From positions 1 through 13,843 of the forward strand of contig JANBQS010000664.1 of NCBI GenBank assembly GCA_027577415.1: DNA of 13,843 nucleotides. The letters are read 5' to 3'. Below the pieces are notes generated by a model. It saw only the letters and a program-made list of their open reading frames with translations, was not told the origin of the DNA and made no database searches. A program made the translations under genes and the position numbers. Positions 1-7,834 of the stretch are shown piece by piece (positions within the stretch are counted from its first letter, which is position 1; each line of letters opens with the position of its first letter). The DNA is from Coemansia sp. RSA 922. Its lineage: Eukaryota > Kickxellomycota > Kickxellomycetes > Kickxellales > Kickxellaceae.

Positions 1-401
1 CCAGCTACTGCGCGCTTTTGTGGCAGCCACGCGCTAACTGAGCACTCGCGGTAGTTGTGAATCCGCTTGTCAAAATGACCCATTTCGTATGTACTGGCCA
101 GTCTCTTCAGTTTTCTCTCGCAGCACTTGGCCAACAGCGCGTGCTCCTCGTCGTTGATGAAATCGGGATGCACAAAGATATCGCTCTTGTCATACCCTTG
201 CTCAAGGTATCCAGCAGAGTATCTAATAAACGATGCAGCGGCCGAGGGTGCCACTAACTTGATCGGCTCATTAGGCTGCGGAATATCGCCAGTTATCGGC
301 TTAACTAGACGCGATCCGCTGTCTGATTCAGAAAAGAGTCGACGCAAGACTAGTGGACCCGTTATACGGCGCACCGCAGTATGTTTAAGTGATAAAAGCA
401 T
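1..401 (-). CDS. ALKBH7-like mitochondrial Fe(II)/2-oxoglutarate dioxygenase, N-terminal part (runs off left edge)
   Basis: Reading the minus strand from the ATG at 401-399 gives 133 codons with no stop before the window ends, so the gene is partial at its 3' end. The first 25 or so residues are basic and hydroxylated, with no acids and an RRLFS stretch, as in a mitochondrial presequence. Residues 82-95 read FVHPDFINDEEHAL and are followed by a segment containing FDKRIHNYREC. This is the pattern I know from the start of the ALKBH7 fold (pDFl..eEh, then D..IhgyRE). The HxD...H iron ligands and the 2OG-binding arginine would lie beyond the edge, so activity cannot be judged. Human ALKBH7 is mitochondrial and linked to fatty-acid metabolism and programmed necrosis. 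The start is the first in-frame ATG after a stop at 482-480. Only 134 bp separate it from the SIZ stop codon, and a short overlapping upstream ORF (ATG near 462) is present. Confidence 0.77.
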   Translation of the reverse strand, partial: MLLSLKHTAVRRITGPLVLRRLFSESDSGSRLVKPITGDIPQPNEPIKLVAPSAAASFIRYSAGYLEQGYDKSDIFVHPDFINDEEHALLAKCCERKLKRLASTYEMGHFDKRIHNYRECSVSAWLPQKRAVA

Positions 402-535
402 AAATAATATTGTAACTAATATAGACGGCAATATCAGCTTTTTTTGAAGCGTAAATCGCCATATAAACAACCAGGTTTGCTATCAATACTGATGGGTTCA
501 CCCAAAAAAAAAACATACATTTAAAATTAACTGTC

Positions 536-3497
536 CTATCCCGCATACCTTGTTGGCCCATTGCTACGCTCATTAGACGCAGCACCCTTGCCTCCAGTCG
601 CACTCCCCGATCCTGCTGTTTGCGCGCTTAAAAATAGCGTAGAGTACGTGGGCGACATGCCAACATGTAATGGCTGGGCAGGCTGGCTCGCAGACTGCGC
701 ATTTGAGGCACCTCTGGATTGAGCACTTGACAATGGCGCTGTGGCAGTGGGTGATCCGCCTTGACCAGCAAAGTTCCCCTGCGAATGACTTCTGTGTGCC
801 GCAGGAGGCGCAACTGGCTGCTGTGCTCTGGGAACGGTATTCGGAGCTGCTGTTGATAATCGCGGTGCTATAGGGGTGACGGTTGGCCGCTGCGGAGCCC
901 TGACTTGCCCGGCAGTACTTGATCTCGGCGAAGTTTGAGCTGAGGATCCCAGGCTTGCAGACGAAGAATGGGTGGTAGGCGCGGAATCAAGGGTACGAGT
1001 GGTAAGTGCAATGGCAAGCTCGGTAAGGCCAGATGAGTGGCTATATTGGGTCCAGGCTTGAGTGGTGCCGGCGCTACCGCCACTTAATGACACATTAGGT
1101 ACCCGGTTCGCACGGGCAGCAGAGAACGCGACAGCATTGGCGATGGCATTCTCGTTGCGCTGAGTGTCAGTGTCACGAGTTGAATGAGCATGTAAATTCA
1201 CAAGAGGCACTCGTGGGCGTGGGGAGCTAAGTGTGTCGGCGTGAAAACGAGATTGCGTGGGCGTAGCGTTGCTTGCCATTCGTGTGCAAACATCCCCGCT
1301 GAGTCTGCGATGCGGAGCGGGATTGTGCTTGGGCCGGTTCTTGTGGCGAGTAGGCGGCGCTGTTGCGGCAATTTTTGACGCCGCACTCCATACACCATTT
1401 GTCGGCGTCAATGGGGCAGCAAGCAGTAGCCTGGCAGCGGTCTGCCCGCCAGTTGGTGTGGTACTAGCTGATGTTACCGCTGTTCCTTGGACAGGCTGAC
1501 GCCCGCTGCTAGGCGACGTGGAGTTGTTCAAGGTCATGGCAGAGGAGCTTCTTGTCGTGCTGATCGAGCTCAAGTTCGTGCTCGCGCTTGCTGGATTCAT
1601 GATATCATTCTCCACGGATGAAATCAAGTCAATCTCTTCCTGAGTCAGCGAGATATTTGCCTCTCTTTCCAGGATATCGTCGGTGTCAGCGCCTTCGTCA
1701 TCCGAATCCAGCGTGAGATCAACGACTTCTGTGCGCCGACGCTTATTCCGTGCAGTCGACTGGTATCCTGCGGCACTCGAGTCGCTCAGGTCAATAGTGT
1801 CGTTATCATCGACCTCGAGTGGTCGGCGGGCTGTTGACTGGAGCTCCTTGCGCGGCGTAGGTGCTTCCTTCTTTAGCTTCCATTCGCCATTGGGCTCAAT
1901 GTAAACTTGGTCATCGGCTGCCGACGTGCCTTTCAAGATACTTTCAAAGTAGCCATCGACAATCAGCTCCTGCCAGGACTTTATGACAATCGAGCACACT
2001 GGGCACTTCCACACCGTAAGCTTGCGAGTAAGTTGCATAAATATCTCGCAGTCAAAGCACTGCGGGTGCTGACAATAAGCGGAGCGCGAGGGCGTCGAGA
2101 TGCGACTCAGTCCAAGCGGGCACTTGAGGCTCACCAGCGCACCCGTAGATACCAAGTCGTCATCGTCATCGGTGCTCGTGTGGTTAAAGAAGGCCTGGCG
2201 CACCTTGTCCGCGGATATATAGTGACTCTTGCGAATCTCGCTGGCAATCGAATGGGCGGTGTGGCGTTTTGACAGAACGATGGCAGCGACCCACCGTGTA
2301 GGCGTCGAGTAGGTGATACGAATAATGTTGTTGCACTCGGCAGTCTTTGTTACCAAGCCAGTCAAGTCAATCGGGCTCTTGCAGTGGGTATTCTTAGAAT
2401 CTGACCAGGCCAGAGCCGAATTAGCTGCCACAGATAGTTGCTGCGGAAAGGCAATGTGCACCGCCCGCTTAGGCGTTTGCGCAATCGAGTTACACGCATC
2501 GCTGTACTGGCACATAAATAGGTAGACGCCGTATGGTGCGGGGTCGCTGTCGGTAGGGTCGGCAGTTAGCATATCGACTTGGTCAATGGTGAGCTTCAAG
2601 TTGAGCATTTTTGAGTTCATCCGCGGTGCTGATTCCATAAACACCTCAGGCCGTGTGAGATTTTGCACGGGTAGCACAAAGTTGGAGTCTCCAAACACCA
2701 GTCCATCGAAGCCACTAGCCGTCTGACCGTGAACAATACCGGGCGTTGTGCTAGCTGCAATCCCTCTCACCACGTGGGCTCTAGCAGCGATTTCGGATAA
2801 CTGGCGATGCGTGGGCGAGTGGGCATGGTTATCCGGTCTTGTCAAGGCTGTCTCATTACGATGAGGCATAGATCTGAACGTTATCCATGTCCCTGTTCGG
2901 GGAATCGGTACGTGACTTTTGGTCCTGGTTTCAAAGTGTGTATACTCGAGAATTGTCCTACGCGCGCAATGTTAAAATAGACATGCATGAACACAAGACA
3001 ACAATTCGAGGATTAGACACGTGTCCTGAGGAGTGCGCCACATAGTAAAATCGAGAATATCTACTCTGCAAGCTCGAAGGGCATCATAGCCAGCATACTT
3101 ACGGTGAAAGTTGTGCCGCGCAGCCTAGCACCATTGCGTAGGTAGCTTGGCTGGCAGTCAACAAGTCGCTGAGGACTAGCCTTAGATGCTCTACAAGCGC
3201 GCTTTTCAGTGTCATACCGCCAGGGTGTCGAATCGAGTGTAAGGACCGCGCGTAGTCCAACACGTACTTAATATCTACTATACGCAGTGACCCCAAGACG
3301 GCGGGCGACAATGCCTAAATAAAGACACCAGCAAAGAGAAAAAAGAGGCGTAGCAGACTTTAGCGCGATGTCACAGCTGTCAAAGTTATTCTATATCCTC
3401 TTGAAACGTGCATATTCCACGCCAAGCTCATTGGGGTTGTATAAGTTACCTCTGGTGTCGGAAGCACCTTAGTGGCGTTGGATTGACCTGCACTCAT
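536..3497 (-). CDS. SIZ/PIAS-type SUMO E3 ligase, three exons
   Basis: Gene model: exon 1 3497-3450, exon 2 3314-3103, exon 3 2924-536, giving 882 residues. Phases are 0 and 2, and all junctions read through. A SAP-like domain lies at about residues 25-62 (SLRIVDIKYVLDYARSL, then GGMTLKSALVEHL). A PINIT domain follows at about 155-310. The SP-RING is at about 350-405: it starts LKCPLG at C355 and has C371-x-H373, C376, C379 and the closing C394-x2-C397 of WKCPVC. Two SUMO-interacting motifs with acidic flanks are visible, TIDLSDSS (463-469) and VVDLTLDSDDEG (487-498), next to a basic NKRRR likely nuclear signal. The last 350 residues are Ser/Thr/Ala/Pro-rich and probably disordered. The family transfers SUMO from Ubc9 to nuclear targets. 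The start is the first ATG after a leader of over 100 nt without ATG. The ATG at 2869 lies inside exon 3 and would lose the SAP domain. Confidence 0.88.
2925..3102 (-). other. Intron 2 of the SIZ-like gene
   Basis: The donor is a perfect GTAAGT at 3102-3097, directly after the SAP-coding exon. The acceptor chosen is AAACCAG|G at 2925, with branch-like TCTAATC (near 3015) and TTTAAC (near 2971) upstream. Phase 2 is restored and the frame runs without stops into the PINIT-coding ORF. A second in-frame acceptor, GTTCAG|A at 2874, would shorten the protein by 17 residues. Confidence 0.72.
3315..3449 (-). other. Intron 1 of the SIZ-like gene
   Basis: The minus strand reads CCAGAG|GTAACT at the donor. 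It ends in TTCTCTTTGCTGGTGTCTTT followed by ATTTAG|GCA at the acceptor, a good pyrimidine tract. The intron is 135 bp, phase 0. The TAG of the acceptor is also the stop that closes the SAP-coding frame on its upstream side, which is why that exon has no ATG of its own. Confidence 0.8.
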
Positions 3498-3717
3498 TCT
3501 GGCTCAACGAGGTTTTGGCCCAGGTAAGAAACAGACTAGTCCCTTGCAGAAAACAGGCCTAGAATAGAGACACGAACTGCAAAACGGTTGTATAGTGCAA
3601 GCAAATTAAGACGATAAACAAATTAGAGACGAATAAGTAAGAGGAAGAGCCAAAAGTGCTGGCAACCATCACACACGGAGAAACCGCTTGATTTGATTAT
3701 TCGTGTTTCGTGTTTGG
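3498..3717 (-). promoter_or_regulatory. Promoter/leader of the SIZ-like gene and 3' flank of the BUD22-like gene
   Basis: These 220 bp separate the BUD22 stop from the SIZ start. On the minus strand the last 160 bp before the SIZ ATG contain no ATG and are pyrimidine-rich, as expected for a scanned leader. No clear TATA box and no exact AATAAA is visible; AATAAT occurs near 3700. Confidence 0.5.
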
Positions 3718-5268
3718 CTAGTCAAAAACGATCTTTGTACCCTTGACTTCCTTTGCCTGAGCCAAGATCTCCTTCTGCCGACGTTTGGCCTCCCAAGACG
3801 GGTGCATCTGCTCGGCAGTAGTGGCGGTCGCTGAGGGCTTTGATGTAGCAGCGTCGCTAGTCGGGACGTGCTTCTTTGGCTTGTCGCGCGGCTTCTTGTC
3901 CTTTGTCAACAATTTGATGTGGTTGGCCTCCTTTCCATACACCTGCTCAAACTTTTGACGCCGAGCACGCTGGCCAGGACGGTTCTTGCGCTCAACTCCC
4001 TCGTACAGCTTTTTAAAGTCCTTGTCGGCCTTTTCGTCATACTCGTACTCGTCGTCGTTATTACCGCTCTTGCGTTTCTTGGACTTTTCGCCCTTCCCAG
4101 ACTTATCCTTGCGCTTGCGTTTAGCGTCAATGTCGTCGTCATCGCTGCTGTCTTCGTCGCTATCGCTTGCACTAAGGGCATCGTCGCTAACAAAGTCTCC
4201 AAGCTGCCCAACAAACGTCGACGACTTGATCTCGCGCTTGGGCTTGCTAGATGCCTTTTTGCCCTTTTTCTTGTCGCTGACCTCTGCGTCCAGATCAGAG
4301 GTCGACTCGTAGCCACAGTCATCATCGCTCGCAGCATCGCTGTCAACATCAACGTCGGAATCAACATCCACATCCACATCAACGTCAGAATCGCCATCAC
4401 TATCACTATCGCTGTCGGAGGAAGACGACGATGACGACGACGAGTTGTCAGAGTCAGACTTGGCATCTGCTTTATCGGCCACGTCTTTGGACTCGGCTTT
4501 ATCCTTCGATCCAGCACTCTTGCGCTGCTTGGCCCGTTCCTTTGCCTCGGCGCGACTCTTTAGCGCCAGCTTGCGCTCCTCCTTCTTTTGCAACTTGTAA
4601 GGCTTTTTGTTCTTCTCGGTAATAACGCCCTCGAGATCGAGCACATGCTTCTTAACCGTATTGACAATCGAAAGGTGGTTGATGAGATGCCGAGAGAGCT
4701 TGTCGTCCAAGTGCTTCTGCACATCCTCCGACGGCTCGACGACGCCGTTAAGCATCCCGCGAATAACCTCGCTCTGCTTTTTGATTCGGTGTACAACGCA
4801 CTCGATTAGCGCATCCTGCTTGATGGCCTTGATCTTCTCCAGCCTGCTTTCGAGCTCGGGGACGTCGGACTCATGCTCTCCGGCCTTTGGCTTGCCGGTT
4901 CTGATTCTCTTGAGCTTGCGCGTGATCCTTTGAATCTCGAATCCAGTCGCCTTTTTTACTTTCGTCTTGGTCTCGGCTCGGATAACGTGCAGCTTTTTGC
5001 GAAGTTTGTGTGCCTTTTCGGGCGGTAGTTGATCCTTGAAGACCTTGACGCACACGGCATCCTCGGGCTGTGGGTCACCTGCCTTTAGTCCAAGTGCTTC
5101 GCGCTTCGCCTGCAACGCTGCCTTCTTCGCCTTTGTCCGCTTGCTGCGCTGCTCGCGCTGCTTTGCTCTCCACTCTGCCTTGTGCACTCTGCGCTTGGCA
5201 AGCACTGGTGCGTCAGTGAAAGCGGGTGTATCCACCGATGGCGTTGGCTCTAGTGTTGTGTCGGCCAT
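3718..5268 (-). CDS. BUD22: BUD22/SRFBP1-family ribosome biogenesis protein
   Basis: A single-exon gene of 516 residues. Residues 23-125 are strongly basic helices. Residues 140-215 hold the family helical core (ALIECVVHRIKKQSEVIRGML, then LSRHLINHLSIVNTVKKHVL). Residues 271-317 are a Ser/Asp/Val low-complexity acidic tract, and 378-402 a lysine-rich block. The C-terminus carries the diagnostic pieces: KNRPGQRARRQKFEQVYGK (428-446), HPSWEAKRRQKE (489-500) and a final KGTKIVFD. In yeast Bud22 is a nucleolar factor for 18S rRNA and 40S subunit maturation; the animal homologue is SRFBP1. I chose the ATG at 5268-5266. The frame is open to an ATG at 5439, but the extra 57 residues are Cys/aromatic-rich, unlike the family, and would fill the promoter shared with NUDCD1. 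The gene is head-to-head with NUDCD1. Confidence 0.9.
   Translation of the reverse strand: MADTTLEPTPSVDTPAFTDAPVLAKRRVHKAEWRAKQREQRSKRTKAKKAALQAKREALGLKAGDPQPEDAVCVKVFKDQLPPEKAHKLRKKLHVIRAETKTKVKKATGFEIQRITRKLKRIRTGKPKAGEHESDVPELESRLEKIKAIKQDALIECVVHRIKKQSEVIRGMLNGVVEPSEDVQKHLDDKLSRHLINHLSIVNTVKKHVLDLEGVITEKNKKPYKLQKKEERKLALKSRAEAKERAKQRKSAGSKDKAESKDVADKADAKSDSDNSSSSSSSSSDSDSDSDGDSDVDVDVDVDSDVDVDSDAASDDDCGYESTSDLDAEVSDKKKGKKASSKPKREIKSSTFVGQLGDFVSDDALSASDSDEDSSDDDDIDAKRKRKDKSGKGEKSKKRKSGNNDDEYEYDEKADKDFKKLYEGVERKNRPGQRARRQKFEQVYGKEANHIKLLTKDKKPRDKPKKHVPTSDAATSKPSATATTAEQMHPSWEAKRRQKEILAQAKEVKGTKIVFD
4315..4446 (-). repeat. Low-complexity trinucleotide/hexanucleotide tract coding Ser-Asp-Val repeats
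   Basis: On the coding strand the tract runs from consecutive serine codons into alternating Ser-Asp codons and then GAT/GAC-GTN units (Asp-Val)n, with a few interruptions. Mixed synonymous codons show that the amino-acid pattern is kept rather than a pure DNA repeat. Such acidic tracts are common in nucleolar proteins. Length variation between strains is likely. Confidence 0.8.
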
Positions 5269-5485
5269 TGATAATAAAAAAGAACAAAATATAGTAGGAA
5301 ATTTGAATTTCAAAGAACAAGAAAAAGTTTGTGAATAGCAATATTTTTTTACAGGTCGTGATCGAGCCACTTGATGATCTTGTCTGATCAAGCATGGCTT
5401 CAAAATATCAAAGTCTGGACAAACTTCCAAGCCCGCCATGCTTTTGCTTTACCAAACCTTCTAATTACATTTCTATATTCGATCG
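5269..5485. promoter_or_regulatory. Bidirectional promoter between the BUD22-like and NUDCD1-like genes
   Basis: The two start codons are 217 bp apart and divergent. The BUD22 side is A/T-rich with A-runs; a T7 run and CTATATTC lie towards the NUDCD1 side. On the plus strand an upstream ATG at 5438 opens a short ORF of 8 codons (MLLLYQTF) ending before the NUDCD1 start, in the same phase. No canonical TATAAA is clear in either direction. Confidence 0.7.
5390..5443. repeat. 9-bp perfect inverted repeat in the shared promoter
   Basis: AAGCATGGC (5390-5398) and GCCATGCTT (5435-5443) are exact reverse complements separated by 36 bp. A nearby TGATCA palindrome (5386-5391) overlaps the left arm. 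This could be a pair of binding sites for one factor in opposite orientation, or chance. Confidence 0.5.
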
Positions 5486-7456
5486 ATGTCATATACAATT
5501 CTTGACTTTAAGCCGGACACGGCACTCCTGAACCCGCGCTTCGACGGGTACAAGCTGCGCTTGGCTGACTCGGAGGATACGACAAGTGTGTATTCACTCG
5601 AGTCCGAGGCAGTGAGTCCGCAGAAGCTCCCCAGCAGTACACCACTCAGCTATGACGAGGCAAGCTTTCGCGTTCACTACAACCACTTGTTTATAGGACC
5701 CAGGGACTCAACATTTATTTATATCGACACTGCTGGAGTGACCCATATGGTCTACGTTGACAAGCACAGCCCGCTACAGATGATCGCTCTATTCGCCATT
5801 CCCCAGAAAGAAAGCGACTCGGCACTGGCAGGGTACCCAGGCGCATACACGCTGAGCGAGAACTTGATCCTTTTGTTTGACGGCATCGAGAGCGCGTACG
5901 TGATCCAGCGATTGTCTGCCGCTAAAGGAAGTGAGCAATGGTCAGCGATAGGCTTGTTTGGAATTGGCCCTGGCCCGATGGCAGCCGGTCCTACTGAGCC
6001 GCAAGCTTGGCGCAGAATGTATAGCATCTTGGGCGCAGCATTAGTACGCGAAGCAGGTCAGATATTGATTCGGCTACATGTATGCTATCGGATAGATAGG
6101 ACAGCAGAGACTGCTACTGGGCTGAGCGGAAGTCGAGGCATTGGAGCGTGTCCAAGCTTGGCCTTGCCCGGCGTCGCTGTTTCAAGGCAGCAAACACCGC
6201 CGCCGTTTTGCGTCGTGGCAGTGGAAGTGGATTTGTCGCAGCTTGTCAGCACCTCTGACCTACAGGCAGCCCAGCCTTATACGCCAGCGACGCTTAATGC
6301 TCGCACTGTGCACACCTTGCGCAGCCGTGCTATTCCCGTCTACTGTGAGTATACAGCAGATGATATGTATGTGCTAGGCGTTCGTGATGGAGTAGAGCAG
6401 GACGACACGGAGAGCGCGTCACGACCTCACTCGCCATCCGAGGCGTCTTTGTCGGCAGTGCTGCCGTGTATACCAGATCTATACTACTGGTCACAAACAT
6501 CTAGCGATGTGACCATGTGTATGGAGCTGCCAGTCAACGTCGACGCGAAGCAGATCCAGTGCGTGTTAACTCGCGGAGCTATAACTCTACAATTCAACGA
6601 GGTGCCCGAGTGCGAGGCCAAATACGGACTTGACCACACAATGTTATGCGACGAAATTGTGGCGGACGACTCGGTGTGGACGATTGAAAATGGTCGACTC
6701 TTGACTCTGTACTTGCAAAAGGTACACGAGGGCGCGCGCTGGCCAACTCTGTTTAGCAAGGACGATGGCGTATTGGAGACCATGGACCCGAACGAATTTG
6801 CTGTTATCCGGGAGCGCTTGCAAAGATTGACTTCGGATAGCTTCGATACGCGCAGGCCCGCCGGAATGCCGACGATGGCGTTAGCGACTGAAGAAGTGGA
6901 TCAAGACAGTGATGAGCTTGAGCAAGAGAGCTCGTCTGTGGTGTTTTCCGTACGAGACTGGCGCACTGGATTGGCATCTGCCAGCAGCGTGGCCGGGTCT
7001 CCTGGCTGGCTTTGCCCGTCGTTCTCACGGCCTCTTGGCCAGCGACAGGGGAACGAATTGCCACCTGTATGTCTGAGATTTGATGTCGATGGCACTGTGT
7101 TTGGCTTTAATGGGGCCACGCATGCAAATTCCAACGCAGACGCAAGTATATGTCCTCGGCACTGGGGCACATTCGCAGCATTATCTTACATCCAAGCAAG
7201 TAAGCGCGAGAAACGATTCATGTACGTCGATCCCGATATGACGGTGGCAGTTCTGGCCGAAACGCAGCGCCGAATCTACATTTACCACCAAGTTGACAGC
7301 GCAGACTCGAGTACCGCCGCGCAAAGCGTAGTGGATCTGGGCGGTGCTACAGTCACTGGCGAAACTGAAGAGGTACTGGGAATCCAGCTATCTGGTCGCA
7401 TGCTGGTTGTGCTTCGAGAGCGCTCTATCTGCACAGTTAATCTAGATCGGTGTTGA
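5486..7456 (+). CDS. NudC domain-containing protein 1 (NUDCD1/CML66) homologue
   Basis: A single exon of 656 residues; the human protein is about 583, and the extra length sits in loops. The N-terminus has the family signature LLNPRFDGYKLRL (14-26), followed by a beta-rich region with FIYIDTAGV (77-85). The CS (p23/NudC-like) domain spans about 332-423. It begins LYYWSQTSSDVTMCMELP and ends in LQKVHEGARWPTLF. A linker RERLQRLTSD follows. The C-terminal beta-rich part contains CLRFDVDGTVFGF, HWGTFAALSYIQASKREKRF and RRIYIYHQ, all recognisable in the animal proteins. NudC proteins are Hsp90-linked co-chaperones; human NUDCD1 is reported to associate with the DEAH helicase DHX15, so a link to splicing or ribosome assembly is possible. 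The start is the ATG at 5486, preceded by an in-phase stop. Confidence 0.9.
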   Translation: MSYTILDFKPDTALLNPRFDGYKLRLADSEDTTSVYSLESEAVSPQKLPSSTPLSYDEASFRVHYNHLFIGPRDSTFIYIDTAGVTHMVYVDKHSPLQMIALFAIPQKESDSALAGYPGAYTLSENLILLFDGIESAYVIQRLSAAKGSEQWSAIGLFGIGPGPMAAGPTEPQAWRRMYSILGAALVREAGQILIRLHVCYRIDRTAETATGLSGSRGIGACPSLALPGVAVSRQQTPPPFCVVAVEVDLSQLVSTSDLQAAQPYTPATLNARTVHTLRSRAIPVYCEYTADDMYVLGVRDGVEQDDTESASRPHSPSEASLSAVLPCIPDLYYWSQTSSDVTMCMELPVNVDAKQIQCVLTRGAITLQFNEVPECEAKYGLDHTMLCDEIVADDSVWTIENGRLLTLYLQKVHEGARWPTLFSKDDGVLETMDPNEFAVIRERLQRLTSDSFDTRRPAGMPTMALATEEVDQDSDELEQESSSVVFSVRDWRTGLASASSVAGSPGWLCPSFSRPLGQRQGNELPPVCLRFDVDGTVFGFNGATHANSNADASICPRHWGTFAALSYIQASKREKRFMYVDPDMTVAVLAETQRRIYIYHQVDSADSSTAAQSVVDLGGATVTGETEEVLGIQLSGRMLVVLRERSICTVNLDRC

Positions 7457-7834
7457 GAGAATTATAAATATTTTTTGTGCACAGCGTTGCTCTATGTACA
7501 TTTTTTGCTTGTAGTAGATACAACAATGCGACATATTTCTTTGTTCAAGTGCTTTAATGAAATAACGTGACCACAAAAGGAAAAAAAAAAATTGTTGCTG
7601 ATTAACTGGCCTTTCTTTTAGGGAAAGGAGCGTTTTTTTTAGCTGCTTTGGCTAAGAGTAGAGCAAAGCCAACCCTACCGAGCACACTAGCCAAGGAAAA
7701 TTGAGACGATGTATACGCATTTTCATTCACTTGGTGAGAATTTAAAAGCAGTACAATGATTTGAATAGGGTGTTTTCTGGTAAAAGTATCAATTAAATAT
7801 ACACCCCACGTGGCCACAGCAGCGAATCGGCAGC
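7457..7834. other. 3' flank of NUDCD1; no gene recognised
   Basis: A/T-rich sequence with TTATAAATATTTTTT just after the stop, several T-runs and an A11 run at 7581-7591. No exact AATAAA on the plus strand. A minus-strand open frame (7602-7850) crosses it but contains no methionine codon. TTAAATATACA near 7793 resembles a weak TATA element for the frame that starts at 7835. Confidence 0.5.

Noticed and set aside
2867..2869. Start of the SUMO ligase at the ATG 2869
   Set aside because: Spliced upstream exons supply a SAP domain and a better start; this ATG lies inside exon 3.
3868..4517. Long ORFs on both strands over the BUD22 acidic tract
   Set aside because: Shadows of the repetitive Ser/Asp/Lys coding sequence; Ile/Val repeats and Thr/Met runs are the other frames of the same repeat.
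5269..5439. Start of the BUD22-like protein at the ATG 5439-5437
   Set aside because: The 57 extra residues are Cys/aromatic-rich, unlike the lysine-rich family N-terminus, and would consume the promoter shared with NUDCD1.
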